The notes under the pieces: generated by a model
Seen by the model: only the letters and a program-made list of their open reading frames with translations
What the model was told of the DNA's origin: nothing
Databases searched by the model: none
DNA from: Methanocellales archaeon
GTDB lineage: Archaea > Halobacteriota > UBA148 > JAUWXC01
NCBI GenBank assembly: GCA_030610945.1
Contig: JAUWQV010000001.1
Span: forward strand, 89,901-124,245
Length of the DNA: 34,345 nucleotides
Reading direction: 5' to 3'
Made by a program: the position numbers and the translations under genes
In this document: piece after piece, positions 14,111 to 20,492 of the stretch
Numbering within the stretch: position 1 is the first letter of the stretch
Layout: every line of letters starts with the position of its first letter

Positions 14111-15219
14111 TCCAGGAAGGCAGCACAAAAATTATTGTGCCCATATTGGAAAAAGGGGCAAATTACCCTCCATCCAGCGCACCGGTATTCTACAATCCAA
14201 GGATGGAGCTGTGTAGAGATATTGGCGTTGCATGTGTAGCAGCATTTGCAGGCAAGCGTGAACTCTCCTATGTGGATGTACTCGGTGCAACCGGCATACG
14301 CGGCGTAAGAATAGCAAATGAAGTGGGGCTGGATGTCACCATCAATGACTGGAATCAAAAAGCGCATGAATTGATCGAGAAAAACATAGAATTGAATCAA
14401 TTAAATGCCAAGGCCATGAGGAAAAATGCGAATGTACTGCTTTCCGAGTCGCACTTTGACATTGTAGATATAGATCCATTTGGTTCGCCTGCGCCGTTCT
14501 TGGATGCGGCATGCAAGTCCGTAAACAGGATGCTCTGTATAACTGCCACGGATACAGCGCCATTATGCGGTGCACACAAGGCATCTGGCATCAGGAAATA
14601 TGGCGCCATCCCCCTAAAAACAGAATACCATCCCGAGATGGGCGTGCGCATCCTTCTTGGCGCAATCGTCAGGAGTCTCGCGCGATATGACAAGTCGGTG
14701 TCGCCTCTACTATCTTATTCCAGGGAGCACTATTTCAGGGTCCACTTGGCAGTAGAAAAAGGCGCCGCAAAGTCAAACAAGATGATGGAGCAAATTGGTT
14801 TCATATGCCACTGTTTTGGCTGTGGCTTTAGAATTTGGAAATATGGTCTGGCCGCGCATATGCCGGAAAAGTGCCCTTCTTGCGCTGGCACTATATCATT
14901 AGCAGGCCCCCTCTGGCTGGGAAGATTGCACGACAAGGAATTTTGCAACCTGGTTTTGCACGAACTTGAGTCCAGAAAATTGGGCACACGAGAGAGAGCG
15001 ATAAAACTCGTGCACCTGTGCACTGAAGAATTGGACAATCCCACGTACTACGACCTGCACGAAATCTGCAAGGAGTTGAAAATCGCGCCACCGCCGATGG
15101 AGGCTGTCATAAAGATAGTACGCAAGGCTGGCTTCAAGTCATCCAGAACCCATTTCTCTGGCACGTCATTCAAGACGGATGCGCCATTAAATGATATCAA
15201 AGAAGCCCTTTGCCGATGA
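14095..15219 (+). CDS. trm1: tRNA (guanine26-N2)-dimethyltransferase Trm1
   Basis: The 374-residue protein is of the usual archaeal length. N-terminal IIQEGSTKIIVP and APVFYNPRMELCRDI are Trm1 hallmarks. The SAM-binding motif is YVDVLGATGIRGVRIA, the catalytic DPFGSPAPF follows, and a zinc site is formed by CHCFGCGF and CPSCAG in the C-terminal domain. The enzyme makes m2,2G26 in tRNAs. It ends with a 23-base tail-to-tail overlap with rlmE. Three tRNA modification or rRNA methylation genes (trm1, rlmE, trm5) and five tRNA genes lie in the central part of the window. Confidence 0.95.
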   Translation: MQTEIIQEGSTKIIVPILEKGANYPPSSAPVFYNPRMELCRDIGVACVAAFAGKRELSYVDVLGATGIRGVRIANEVGLDVTINDWNQKAHELIEKNIELNQLNAKAMRKNANVLLSESHFDIVDIDPFGSPAPFLDAACKSVNRMLCITATDTAPLCGAHKASGIRKYGAIPLKTEYHPEMGVRILLGAIVRSLARYDKSVSPLLSYSREHYFRVHLAVEKGAAKSNKMMEQIGFICHCFGCGFRIWKYGLAAHMPEKCPSCAGTISLAGPLWLGRLHDKEFCNLVLHELESRKLGTRERAIKLVHLCTEELDNPTYYDLHEICKELKIAPPPMEAVIKIVRKAGFKSSRTHFSGTSFKTDAPLNDIKEALCR

Positions 15220-15778
15220 CGTATATCTCTGCACTCTCTTTTCTGGACGCCCGGGGACCGTACACCTTGACCAACCTGAAATGTTTTTTCGCCTCGTTAA
15301 GAAAGTCAGAAAACATATCGCCCTGAAACACCTTCACCACGAAATTTCCACCTGGTTTCAATATCTTCGTGGCGATGCCTAACGCAGACGTGCACAAACC
15401 GATTGACCTCGCATGGTCCAAGTTCCAGTTGCCAGAAAGATTGGAGGATGCATCGCAGATAACCACGTCAGCGCCCCCCGTCTTTTCAATCATGCCCTTG
15501 ATGGATTCGATGGCAGAGGAGTCAGTTATATCCCCCCTAAGCGTTTCTACATCTTCTAACGGAGCGATACGCTGGATATCAACGCCCAAAACAAAACCAC
15601 CCGAGAGTTCTTTCGCGACCTGGAGCCAGCCCCCGGGTGCAGCGCCAAGGTCAACAACTGTATCTCCCCTTTTGATTACATGGTGCCTCTGGTCAATCTG
15701 TAAAAGTTTATAGGATGCCCTGGAGCGATAGCCCTCTTCCTTCGCTTTTCTGTAAAAATGGTCCTTGTGGCGTGGCAT
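15197..15778 (-). CDS. rlmE: 23S rRNA 2'-O-methyltransferase RlmE/FtsJ
   Basis: The 193-residue protein follows the FtsJ pattern: SRASYKLLQID at the N-terminus (catalytic Lys), SAM motif VVDLGAAPGGWLQVA, VICDASSNLSG (catalytic Asp), FVVKVFQGD (Lys) and ESAEIYVIGKG (Glu), i.e. a complete K-D-K-E tetrad. It methylates the ribose of a uridine in the A-loop of 23S rRNA, or possibly tRNA in some archaea. It is convergent with trm1. ATG 15778 lies about 30 bases after a TATA-like TTTAAAG on the minus strand. Confidence 0.93.
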   Translation of the reverse strand: MPRHKDHFYRKAKEEGYRSRASYKLLQIDQRHHVIKRGDTVVDLGAAPGGWLQVAKELSGGFVLGVDIQRIAPLEDVETLRGDITDSSAIESIKGMIEKTGGADVVICDASSNLSGNWNLDHARSIGLCTSALGIATKILKPGGNFVVKVFQGDMFSDFLNEAKKHFRLVKVYGPRASRKESAEIYVIGKGLL

Positions 15779-15802
15779 GTTCTCTGTGAACTAATGTGAT
15801 TG

Positions 15803-15818
15803 AGCGTCTTTAAAGTTT
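15803..15818. promoter_or_regulatory. Shared divergent promoter, rlmE / htpX
   Basis: The palindromic CTTTAAAG at 15808-15815 with flanking A/T tracts is the only TATA-like element between rlmE (minus, start 15778) and htpX (plus, start 15865). It is well spaced for a leaderless rlmE message. For htpX it would give a leader of about 25 bases. Confidence 0.4.
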
Positions 15819-15864
15819 TTCATGACGAAAGTGTTAAGAGAGGATCATGTAATTAAGAGGATAT

Positions 15865-16710
15865 ATGAGTCGAGATTTAGGGCTCTCAGCCAGGATGTTC
15901 CTGACAATGTTTCTGTTGGGAGTAGTATATCTTGCATTTATTACCATACTTTCGTATGCAGGATATGGCATTGTGCCCATCCTCATCTTCGCGGGATTTA
16001 TGCTCGGCATACAGTTTTACTTCTCGGACAAACTCGTGCTGTGGAGCACGGGTGCCAAGATTGTGGATGTGACAGAGGCGCCAAGATTACACGATGCAGT
16101 TGAGCGTCTATGTGCGGCAGCAAATCTGCCCAAGCCGAAAATAGCAATTGTAAACAGCCCGGTCCCAAACGCATTCGCAACAGGCCGGAATAAGAAGAAT
16201 GCCGTGGTAGCGGTAACGAGTTCGTTAATGAACACGCTGACTCAACCAGAATTGGAGGCGGTGTTGGCGCATGAGCTGAGCCATATCAAGCATAGAGACA
16301 TGTTCGTGATGACTCTTGCCGGTTTCTTCTCCACAATCGCATTCTTCCTGATGAGATACCTGATTTTCTTCGGGGATAGAAGGAGGGGCAACCTCATGCT
16401 GATCTGGGCGGCTTCCGTGGCAGTTTGGTTGATCAGTTTCATATTGATAAGGGCGCTATCAAGATACAGGGAATTTGCGGCAGACAAGGGAGCAGCGCTC
16501 ATCACAGGCAACCCGTCAAACCTCGCTTCCGCCCTGTTAAAGATTAGTGGTTCAATTAAGCGGGTTCCGCCACAGGAACTCAGGAAAGCAGAAGGCATGA
16601 ACGCGTTTTTCATCATTCCCGCCCTCTCGAGAGGTTCGATTATGAACCTGTTCTCCACGCACCCTCCGGTCGAGAAACGAATCGAACAACTTGAAAGGCT
16701 GGAACTTTAA
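15865..16710 (+). CDS. htpX: HtpX-type membrane zinc metalloprotease
   Basis: The 281-residue M48 family peptidase has two N-terminal membrane helices (residues 12-53), HELSH at 136-140 as zinc and catalytic motif, two further helices, then YREFAADKGAALITG giving the third zinc ligand Glu, and the C-terminal STHPPVEKRIEQL seen in all HtpX proteins. It degrades misfolded membrane proteins with the active site on the cytoplasmic side. ATG 15865 is preceded by AAGAGGAT. Confidence 0.93.
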   Translation: MSRDLGLSARMFLTMFLLGVVYLAFITILSYAGYGIVPILIFAGFMLGIQFYFSDKLVLWSTGAKIVDVTEAPRLHDAVERLCAAANLPKPKIAIVNSPVPNAFATGRNKKNAVVAVTSSLMNTLTQPELEAVLAHELSHIKHRDMFVMTLAGFFSTIAFFLMRYLIFFGDRRRGNLMLIWAASVAVWLISFILIRALSRYREFAADKGAALITGNPSNLASALLKISGSIKRVPPQELRKAEGMNAFFIIPALSRGSIMNLFSTHPPVEKRIEQLERLEL

Positions 16711-16735
16711 ACGGATGAGTTTTGGCTAAATGAAA

Positions 16736-16748
16736 ATGCTCCGGCCGG
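16736..16748 (+). repeat. Partial copy of tRNA-Glu 3' end
   Basis: ATGCTCCGGCCGG here repeats exactly at 16802-16814, where it is the discriminator, acceptor 3' strand and start of the T-stem of tRNA-Glu. The copies are 66 bases apart in the same orientation, as in an att-like remnant or a small local duplication. Confidence 0.7.
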
Positions 16749-16750
16749 TC

Positions 16751-16767
16751 GAAAATCAAAGATTTTC
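16751..16767. terminator. 7-bp hairpin downstream of tRNA-Glu / htpX
   Basis: GAAAATC-AAA-GATTTTC forms a perfect stem and lies between the convergent htpX and tRNA-Glu genes. The gap 16711-16802 holds this hairpin and the tRNA-end repeat and otherwise nothing recognisable. Confidence 0.4.
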
Positions 16768-16802
16768 CTAGCCGAGCACCACATTCCTCACTTTGTTCGT
16801 CA

Positions 16803-16912
16803 TGCTCCGGCCGGGATTCGAACCCGGGTCTTCGGCTTTCTTCCCACCTTTTTTAAAAAGGTTGAAGGTTGTTGAAAGGCCGGAATGATTGGCCGGACTA
16901 CACTACCGGAGC
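16803..16912 (-). tRNA. tRNA-Glu(TTC) with 35-base intron
   Basis: The acceptor GCTCCGG (16912-16906) pairs with CCGGAGC (16810-16804), with discriminator A at 16803. The T-arm is CCGGG-TTCGAAT-CCCGG. The anticodon loop is C-T-TTC-A with anticodon TTC. An intron at 16838-16872 interrupts positions 37/38. The last intron bases GAAG pair with loop bases CTTT to form the 4-bp central helix of a canonical bulge-helix-bulge. One oddity is a C-A pair at 27-43 of the anticodon stem. It starts only two bases after the tRNA-Met 3' end, so both come from one precursor. Confidence 0.92.
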
Positions 16913-16914
16913 AA

Positions 16915-17090
16915 TGGGCCCGATGCGATTTGAACGCATGACCGCTCGGTGTCCCACTTTTTTTCCGTTAACGCTTTTGCGAGTAGAGTGCCTGCTTCGC
17001 AGGCACCTGACCACTTACGCAGTAAGTGGCGCAGCGAGGAAAAGGGTTAGTTATGAGCCGAGCGCTCTAACCAGACTAAGCTACGGGCCC
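16915..17090 (-). tRNA. tRNA-Met(CAT), elongator type, with 101-base intron
   Basis: Acceptor GGGCCCG (17090-17084) pairs fully with CGGGCCC (16922-16916), with discriminator A at 16915. The D-arm reads GCTTAGTCTGGTTAGAGC, the anticodon stem CTCGG/CCGAG, the loop C-T-CAT-A-A, and the T-arm ATGCG-TTCAAAT-CGCAT. The G1-C72 pair excludes the archaeal initiator. A tRNA-Ile with modified CAT cannot be wholly excluded. Exon 1 is 17052-17090, exon 2 16915-16950, and the intron 16951-17051 sits at 37/38. The intron bases TGGG pair with CTCA of the loop (one G-T) for the bulge-helix-bulge. Ninety of the 101 intron bases are identical to the tRNA-Leu intron. Confidence 0.93.
16960..17049 (-). repeat. 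Structured 90-base intron core, copy in tRNA-Met
   Basis: It is identical at all 90 positions to 19742-19831. It folds as a closing stem (TTTTCC/GGAAAA) enclosing two perfect 8-bp hairpins (16988-17006, GTGCCTGC-TTC-GCAGGCAC on plus; 17011-17029, CCACTTAC-GCA-GTAAGTGG on plus) and a small CGC-TTTT-GCG hairpin. In this host it is followed on the minus strand by nine intron bases that complete the splice motif. Confidence 0.95.
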
Positions 17091-17117
17091 TGTGACATCA
17101 AATATACTATCTCGTTA

Positions 17118-17123
17118 CTTAAA
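17118..17123 (-). promoter_or_regulatory. TATA element of the tRNA-Met/tRNA-Glu transcript
   Basis: TTTAAG on the minus strand is centred about 31 bases before the tRNA-Met 5' end, giving a short leader. It is the best TATA-like element in the gap. Confidence 0.45.
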
Positions 17124-17185
17124 CCTAATTAATGGCATGCACAGAACAACAATAAATAAAGGCAGCACCATACAAAAAGATAACC

Positions 17186-17635
17186 ATGGTCATAGAGGTC
17201 ATTCATGCATTTGGACACGAGAACATCACAGCCAAGCACAGAACCACGTTTGAGATCACCAAGGACTCCGAAATTATGAAGAGAGCAGACTGCATCATCG
17301 CTGTATCGGCTGATAAAGGAGCAAACGACCTCTCCCGGCAGTTCAAAAAAGTAGCGAGTCGACCGGATGCCATAATTATAGTGGACCTCTGGGCAGGTGG
17401 AGCACATGAACAAATAATTGGACGCGGTCACCCTAGTCTAAAGTTTGAGCATCTCACTGACCTGGTCGGACGAACAAGTTCACATACATGCCCCAGAACG
17501 TTGATGATTCACGCGGATAAGGCAGCGTTTCACCTCAACCAAGAATTTGTAAAAAGGATTCAACACAGGGATGCGCGAATAAAGGTCACGCTAACTGCGA
17601 GGTCTGGAGCGAATGGGCAGCTCGTGTATCATTAA
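17186..17635 (+). CDS. DUF371 conserved archaeal protein
   Basis: The 149-residue protein matches the archaeal DUF371 family by IHAFGHENITAKHRTTFEIT, RADCIIAVSADKG and HPSLKFEHLTDLV. No function is known for the family. His and Cys residues (HAFGH, C36, HTC) could hold a metal but there is no recognised motif. ATG 17186 lies about 30 bases after AATAAATAAA, so the message may be leaderless. It overlaps the minus-strand membrane protein gene by 45 bases at its 3' end. Confidence 0.85.
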   Translation: MVIEVIHAFGHENITAKHRTTFEITKDSEIMKRADCIIAVSADKGANDLSRQFKKVASRPDAIIIVDLWAGGAHEQIIGRGHPSLKFEHLTDLVGRTSSHTCPRTLMIHADKAAFHLNQEFVKRIQHRDARIKVTLTARSGANGQLVYH

Positions 17636-17947
17636 TTGTATGATGACGGCGCTTGCAACCATGCAAACTGCAAGCGAAGAGACCATTATCTCCCACCCAG
17701 GCAATTTGCCCCCTATGCAGTACTTGATGCTACCTATAATCGCTGTGATGACGAATGCTGATGAAACTGCAAGGACCGCCCCGCCAATCAACGACCGAAG
17801 TTGAGATGCGCCTTTTGCATCAAAGAACACAGAGCCGATTATGAAGGAGAGAGCGCCTATCATCAATATTAATGCAGGATGAATTGGAAGCCCAGATTCG
17901 AATAGATACAGCACCCCAAATGCAATTCCAAGCATTACCAGCGCCAT
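17591..17947 (-). CDS. Small four-helix membrane protein, unknown
   Basis: The 118-residue protein has four hydrophobic helices: the N-terminal VMLGIAFGVLYLF, ALILMIGALSFIIGSVFF, a third around AVLAVSSAFVITAIIG, and IMVSSLAVCMVASAVII, with a basic C-terminus. I do not recognise the family. The frame is open further upstream to 18001 and reads REIKPNYFVEALAISIAMALV, which looks like real protein, but it contains no ATG, GTG or TTG start. An ATT at 18001 lies six bases after a run AAAGGGGGGGAAA that could serve as binding site. The real start may thus be ATT, or the ATG at 17947 used without a binding site. Confidence 0.6.
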   Translation of the reverse strand: MALVMLGIAFGVLYLFESGLPIHPALILMIGALSFIIGSVFFDAKGASQLRSLIGGAVLAVSSAFVITAIIGSIKYCIGGKLPGWEIMVSSLAVCMVASAVIIQLMIHELPIRSRPRS

Positions 17948-18103
17948 AGCGATGGAAATTGCCAGCGCCTCGACAAAATAGTTGGGCTTAATTTCCCTAA
18001 TCTATTTCCCCCCCTTTATCGTAGATATTATCTTTATAGTTTATAAGTTAACTCAATGGATAAATCTATATCTATTAAACATAAGTTGCCTATTGGATGC
18101 AAA

Positions 18104-18442
18104 ATGGCAGAAAAGAACAGAGCAAAGCAGAGATTTAAAGACATGGTCAGCCATTTTGCCAAGTATCACCCATTGGAATGTCCATATAAAGTGGTATGCA
18201 TAGCCCCTGCTGAAGCGTGTCCAAAAGACCCGGAGAGAATCCCACGAACTATCACAGCAGTTCGCCCGCCCGACTGCTTTATCAGAAGACCGAGGAAATG
18301 GTACGAAGAGGAGTGGGTAGACCTCAGGACCACATCCTGGGTAGAGGTTTTATCCCTCCAGAAGCCATTGCTGTTCGTTCTATTCATAATAGCCACAGTC
18401 GTGTTCTTCTTCCTCGTCACCGTCCTGACGGTCATAACATAG
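18104..18442 (+). CDS. Unknown cysteine-containing protein with C-terminal membrane helix
   Basis: The protein is about 112 residues. A basic N-terminal region (MAEKNRAKQRFKDMVSHF) is followed by four cysteines (LECPYKVVC, EACPKD, PDCFI) that could bind a metal, then a short acidic stretch, and one hydrophobic helix at the C-terminus (LLFVLFIIATVVFFFLVTVL), as in a tail-anchored protein. An in-frame ATG at 18056 would add 16 residues that are less typical of coding sequence. TATA-like elements exist for either start. I know no family for it. It is convergent with the class II aldolase gene, overlapping by 11 bases. Confidence 0.6.
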   Translation: MAEKNRAKQRFKDMVSHFAKYHPLECPYKVVCIAPAEACPKDPERIPRTITAVRPPDCFIRRPRKWYEEEWVDLRTTSWVEVLSLQKPLLFVLFIIATVVFFFLVTVLTVIT

Positions 18443-18986
18443 TTCTCGCCTGAATTATCCTGTTCAACGCTTCTCCTATGTTTTCTCCAATTGAGAGGAT
18501 GCCGTGCCTTTCCATTGCCACAAGACTTCCTCGTTCAAGCGCGGTCAGCACGTTCTGTGCCAGTTCCAGGGTGCCGTAGGGCGCGTATTTAGCCATGGGA
18601 ATGTTCAGTTCATTATAATGTGCTAATAGCAAATCGTCATGCACATGTATAACTGCCTTGCAACCAAGTTTTGTATAAATCAAGCAGTGTAAAGGCGTTT
18701 CAGAACTGGGCTCTTTAGAGCCAACGACCTTGACGATGTTTTGTTCTTGGTCGTATTCCTTGAGTAGAACTACGTCTTCCTCTTTCAAACCGCCTAGCCG
18801 GGCTCCGCCTGCCGTTATCAAAATTCCATCGTCAACCCTTATGCTCAGATTGCCAAAAAAGTTAGGCGTCATACCCAGCAACTTGAGTTTTTTGCCCGTT
18901 TCAATCATCTCGCGCATCTCGCGCTCGTGAGCTATATTATCTTTGACGAAAATGGTCCTGAACTTGCGCCCCATATAATGTTCCAT
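18432..18986 (-). CDS. Class II aldolase/adducin-family protein
   Basis: The protein is about 184 residues. It matches the fuculose-phosphate aldolase/adducin fold: TPNFFGNLSIRVDDGILITAGG, SSETPLHCLIY (Glu), VIHVHDDLLL (two zinc His), MAKYAPYGTLELAQNV and MERHGILSIG (third His). All zinc ligands are present, so it is probably an active aldolase or epimerase. The substrate is unknown. ATG 18986 (preceded by GAGGAATC) is preferred over the longer start at 19001, which lies inside deoC. It follows deoC directly, so both may act in one sugar-phosphate pathway. Confidence 0.85.
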   Translation of the reverse strand: MEHYMGRKFRTIFVKDNIAHEREMREMIETGKKLKLLGMTPNFFGNLSIRVDDGILITAGGARLGGLKEEDVVLLKEYDQEQNIVKVVGSKEPSSETPLHCLIYTKLGCKAVIHVHDDLLLAHYNELNIPMAKYAPYGTLELAQNVLTALERGSLVAMERHGILSIGENIGEALNRIIQARTML

Positions 18987-18997
18987 AATAAGATTCC

Positions 18998-19651
18998 TCA
19001 ACCAGAGCCCTCAATTATCTGCACCCCTGCGCTTGTTCCAATTCGGGTGGCTCCAGCCTTAATAAGAGCGACTGCGTCCCTCCACGTGCGAATGCCGCCA
19101 GATGCCTTGACGCCTTTGCCAAACGCCTTTCGCATCAATGTAACATCATGAACAGTTGCCTTGCCACAAAGACCAGTGGAGGTTTTCACGAAATCCACGC
19201 CGGCTTCCTTGGCAAGATGGCATGCTTTTACCTTTTCTTTATCTGTCAAAAGTCCAGTTTCTATGATGACTTTTACAACCTTGCCACCAGCGGCATCAAC
19301 CACTGCTTGTATATCTCGTTTTACTACACCATAATCGCCTGACTTAAAGGCGCCTATATTCATCACCATGTCTATTTCATGCACGCTGTTGCAAATGGCA
19401 TTCTTTGCTTCAAATACCTTAACCTCGGATGTATTAGCCCCAAAAGGAAAACCCACAACTGTGCATACCTTGATATCAGTATCGGCAAGGTATTTCGATG
19501 CAAATTGGACATAGGTCGGGAAGACGCATACCGCGTAAAAACCATGGGTTTTCGCCTCGTCACAGAGTTTCCTGATGTCTTCAAGTGTTGCATCTGGCTT
19601 TAGCAGGGTATGGTCAATCATCTTTGCCAATTTCTCTTTGGAGACACACAT
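18998..19651 (-). CDS. deoC: Deoxyribose-phosphate aldolase DeoC
   Basis: The 217-residue protein is a class I TIM-barrel aldolase: [73 protein letters not shown] with the Schiff-base Lys, and KASGGIRTW with the second Lys, ending RIGTSAG. It cleaves 2-deoxyribose-5-phosphate to glyceraldehyde-3-phosphate and acetaldehyde. It starts 20 bases after the tRNA-Leu 3' end and is probably transcribed with it. The aldolase gene follows. Confidence 0.95.
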   Translation of the reverse strand: MCVSKEKLAKMIDHTLLKPDATLEDIRKLCDEAKTHGFYAVCVFPTYVQFASKYLADTDIKVCTVVGFPFGANTSEVKVFEAKNAICNSVHEIDMVMNIGAFKSGDYGVVKRDIQAVVDAAGGKVVKVIIETGLLTDKEKVKACHLAKEAGVDFVKTSTGLCGKATVHDVTLMRKAFGKGVKASGGIRTWRDAVALIKAGATRIGTSAGVQIIEGSG

Positions 19652-19670
19652 CCCAGATCCTCGGGTTAAA

Positions 19671-19855
19671 TGCGGGGGGCCGGATTCGAACCGACGAACT
19701 CCTGCGAGAGTAGATCTTGAGTCTACCGCCTTTGGTCAACCTTTTTCCGTTAACGCTTTTGCGAGTAGAGTGCCTGCTTCGCAGGCACCTGACCACTTAC
19801 GCAGTAAGTGGCGCAGCGAGGAAAAGGGTTATTGACCGGACTTGGCTACCCCCGC
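19671..19855 (-). tRNA. tRNA-Leu(CAA) with intron in the D-loop
   Basis: Acceptor GCGGGGG (19855-19849) pairs with CCCCCGC (19678-19672), discriminator A. The anticodon arm is GTAGA-CTCAAGA-TCTAC with anticodon CAA (19719-19717) and is not interrupted. The variable arm is CTC-GCAG-GAG and the T-arm GTCGG-TTCGAAT-CCGGC. The intron, 19732-19831 (100 bases), splits the D-loop: GGTC-AAT-AACC on the 5' side and GGTT-GACC-AAA-GG on the 3' side form a canonical bulge-helix-bulge (GGTC/GACC central helix). Cutting after the second bulge base gives mature GGTCAAAGGC, as expected for tRNA-Leu. The joined exons total 85 bases. Confidence 0.93.
19742..19831 (-). repeat. Structured 90-base intron core, copy in tRNA-Leu
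   Basis: It is identical to 16960-17049. Here the core begins at the first intron base and is followed by ten host-specific bases (GGTTGACCAA) that provide the complement of the D-loop exon for splicing. Confidence 0.95.
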
Positions 19856-19879
19856 AACCTTTTAAAAGTTGACCTTGGT

Positions 19880-19887
19880 CTTAAATG
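19880..19887 (-). promoter_or_regulatory. TATA element of the tRNA-Leu transcript
   Basis: CATTTAAG on the minus strand is centred 28-29 bases before the tRNA-Leu 5' end. Confidence 0.5.
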
Positions 19888-19914
19888 TATTTGTTGGTCA
19901 CGCTCAGGATTGGT

Positions 19915-20304
19915 TTAACGTACACTCACGTGAACGGTCCTATTTCTGGGGCCATCCAGCTCCACGAGAAATACACTTTGCCATGTTCCAAGCGCAAGAG
20001 AGCCACTTTTGATTGGTATTGTTGCGCTGGACCCCAAGAGGATTGCCTTGAGATGTGAATGCGCATTATGGTCGATTTGGTCGTGCTGATAGCCCGCCCC
20101 TTTGGGGACGATTTTATCCAGCATGGATAATATGTCTTCTTTTAATCTTGCCTCGTTTTCATTAACGATTATGCCCGTCGTCGTGTGATGTGTGCAAATA
20201 ACGCAGAGGCCGTCCTCTACCCCTGCACCACTCACGACTTCTTTTACTGACCCCGTGATGTCGACCAGTTCGGTTTCCTGAGATGTCTTAACCTCGATGT
20301 TCAT
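19915..20304 (-). CDS. YjbQ/UPF0047 family protein (secondary thiamine-phosphate synthase-like)
   Basis: The protein is about 129 residues: VDITGSVKEVV, CVICTHHTTTGIIVNENE, YQHDQIDHNAHSHLKAILLGSS, GTWQSVFLVELDGPRNRTVHV. This is the complete UPF0047 pattern with the clustered histidines THHTTTG and D-x2-DHNAHSH that bind metal. The family complements thiamine-phosphate synthase mutants in E. coli, but its natural reaction is uncertain. ATG 20304 is chosen for GTGATGGG just before it. It follows the zinc-ribbon gene by 12 bases. Confidence 0.88.
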   Translation of the reverse strand: MNIEVKTSQETELVDITGSVKEVVSGAGVEDGLCVICTHHTTTGIIVNENEARLKEDILSMLDKIVPKGAGYQHDQIDHNAHSHLKAILLGSSATIPIKSGSLALGTWQSVFLVELDGPRNRTVHVSVR

Positions 20305-20316
20305 ACCCATCACGCA

Positions 20317-20481
20317 TCAGTAGTGTTTGTAGTCCTCATACTCGCACTTGGGGCAATATCTGTATGGATTGCCCGTATCTGGGTCTATCTTTTTGGGGTC
20401 TACTCTCAGTCTTGCGCCACAGTTTGGGCACAATTTTTCGCTCTTCCATTCATCGGGGCCTATCAGTCTTTCTTCAGCCAT
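20317..20481 (-). CDS. Small zinc-ribbon protein
   Basis: The 54-residue protein starts MAEERLIGPDEW and holds one zinc ribbon made of CPNC and CPKC, 23 residues apart, ending KCEYEDYKHY. It is too small for an enzyme and probably a protein- or RNA-binding accessory factor. An upstream start at 20550 would run through tRNA-Thr and is rejected. ATG 20481 lies 12 bases past the tRNA 3' end with GGTGG as binding site, so the mRNA leader is formed by tRNA 3' processing. Confidence 0.78.
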   Translation of the reverse strand: MAEERLIGPDEWKSEKLCPNCGARLRVDPKKIDPDTGNPYRYCPKCEYEDYKHY

Positions 20482-20492
20482 AATGCCACCAG

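Noticed and set aside
16988-17029. Two strong hairpins, first read as a CRISPR-like or terminator pair
   Set aside because: They lie within tRNA introns, occur only as one unit per intron with no spacers, and belong to the shared intron core.
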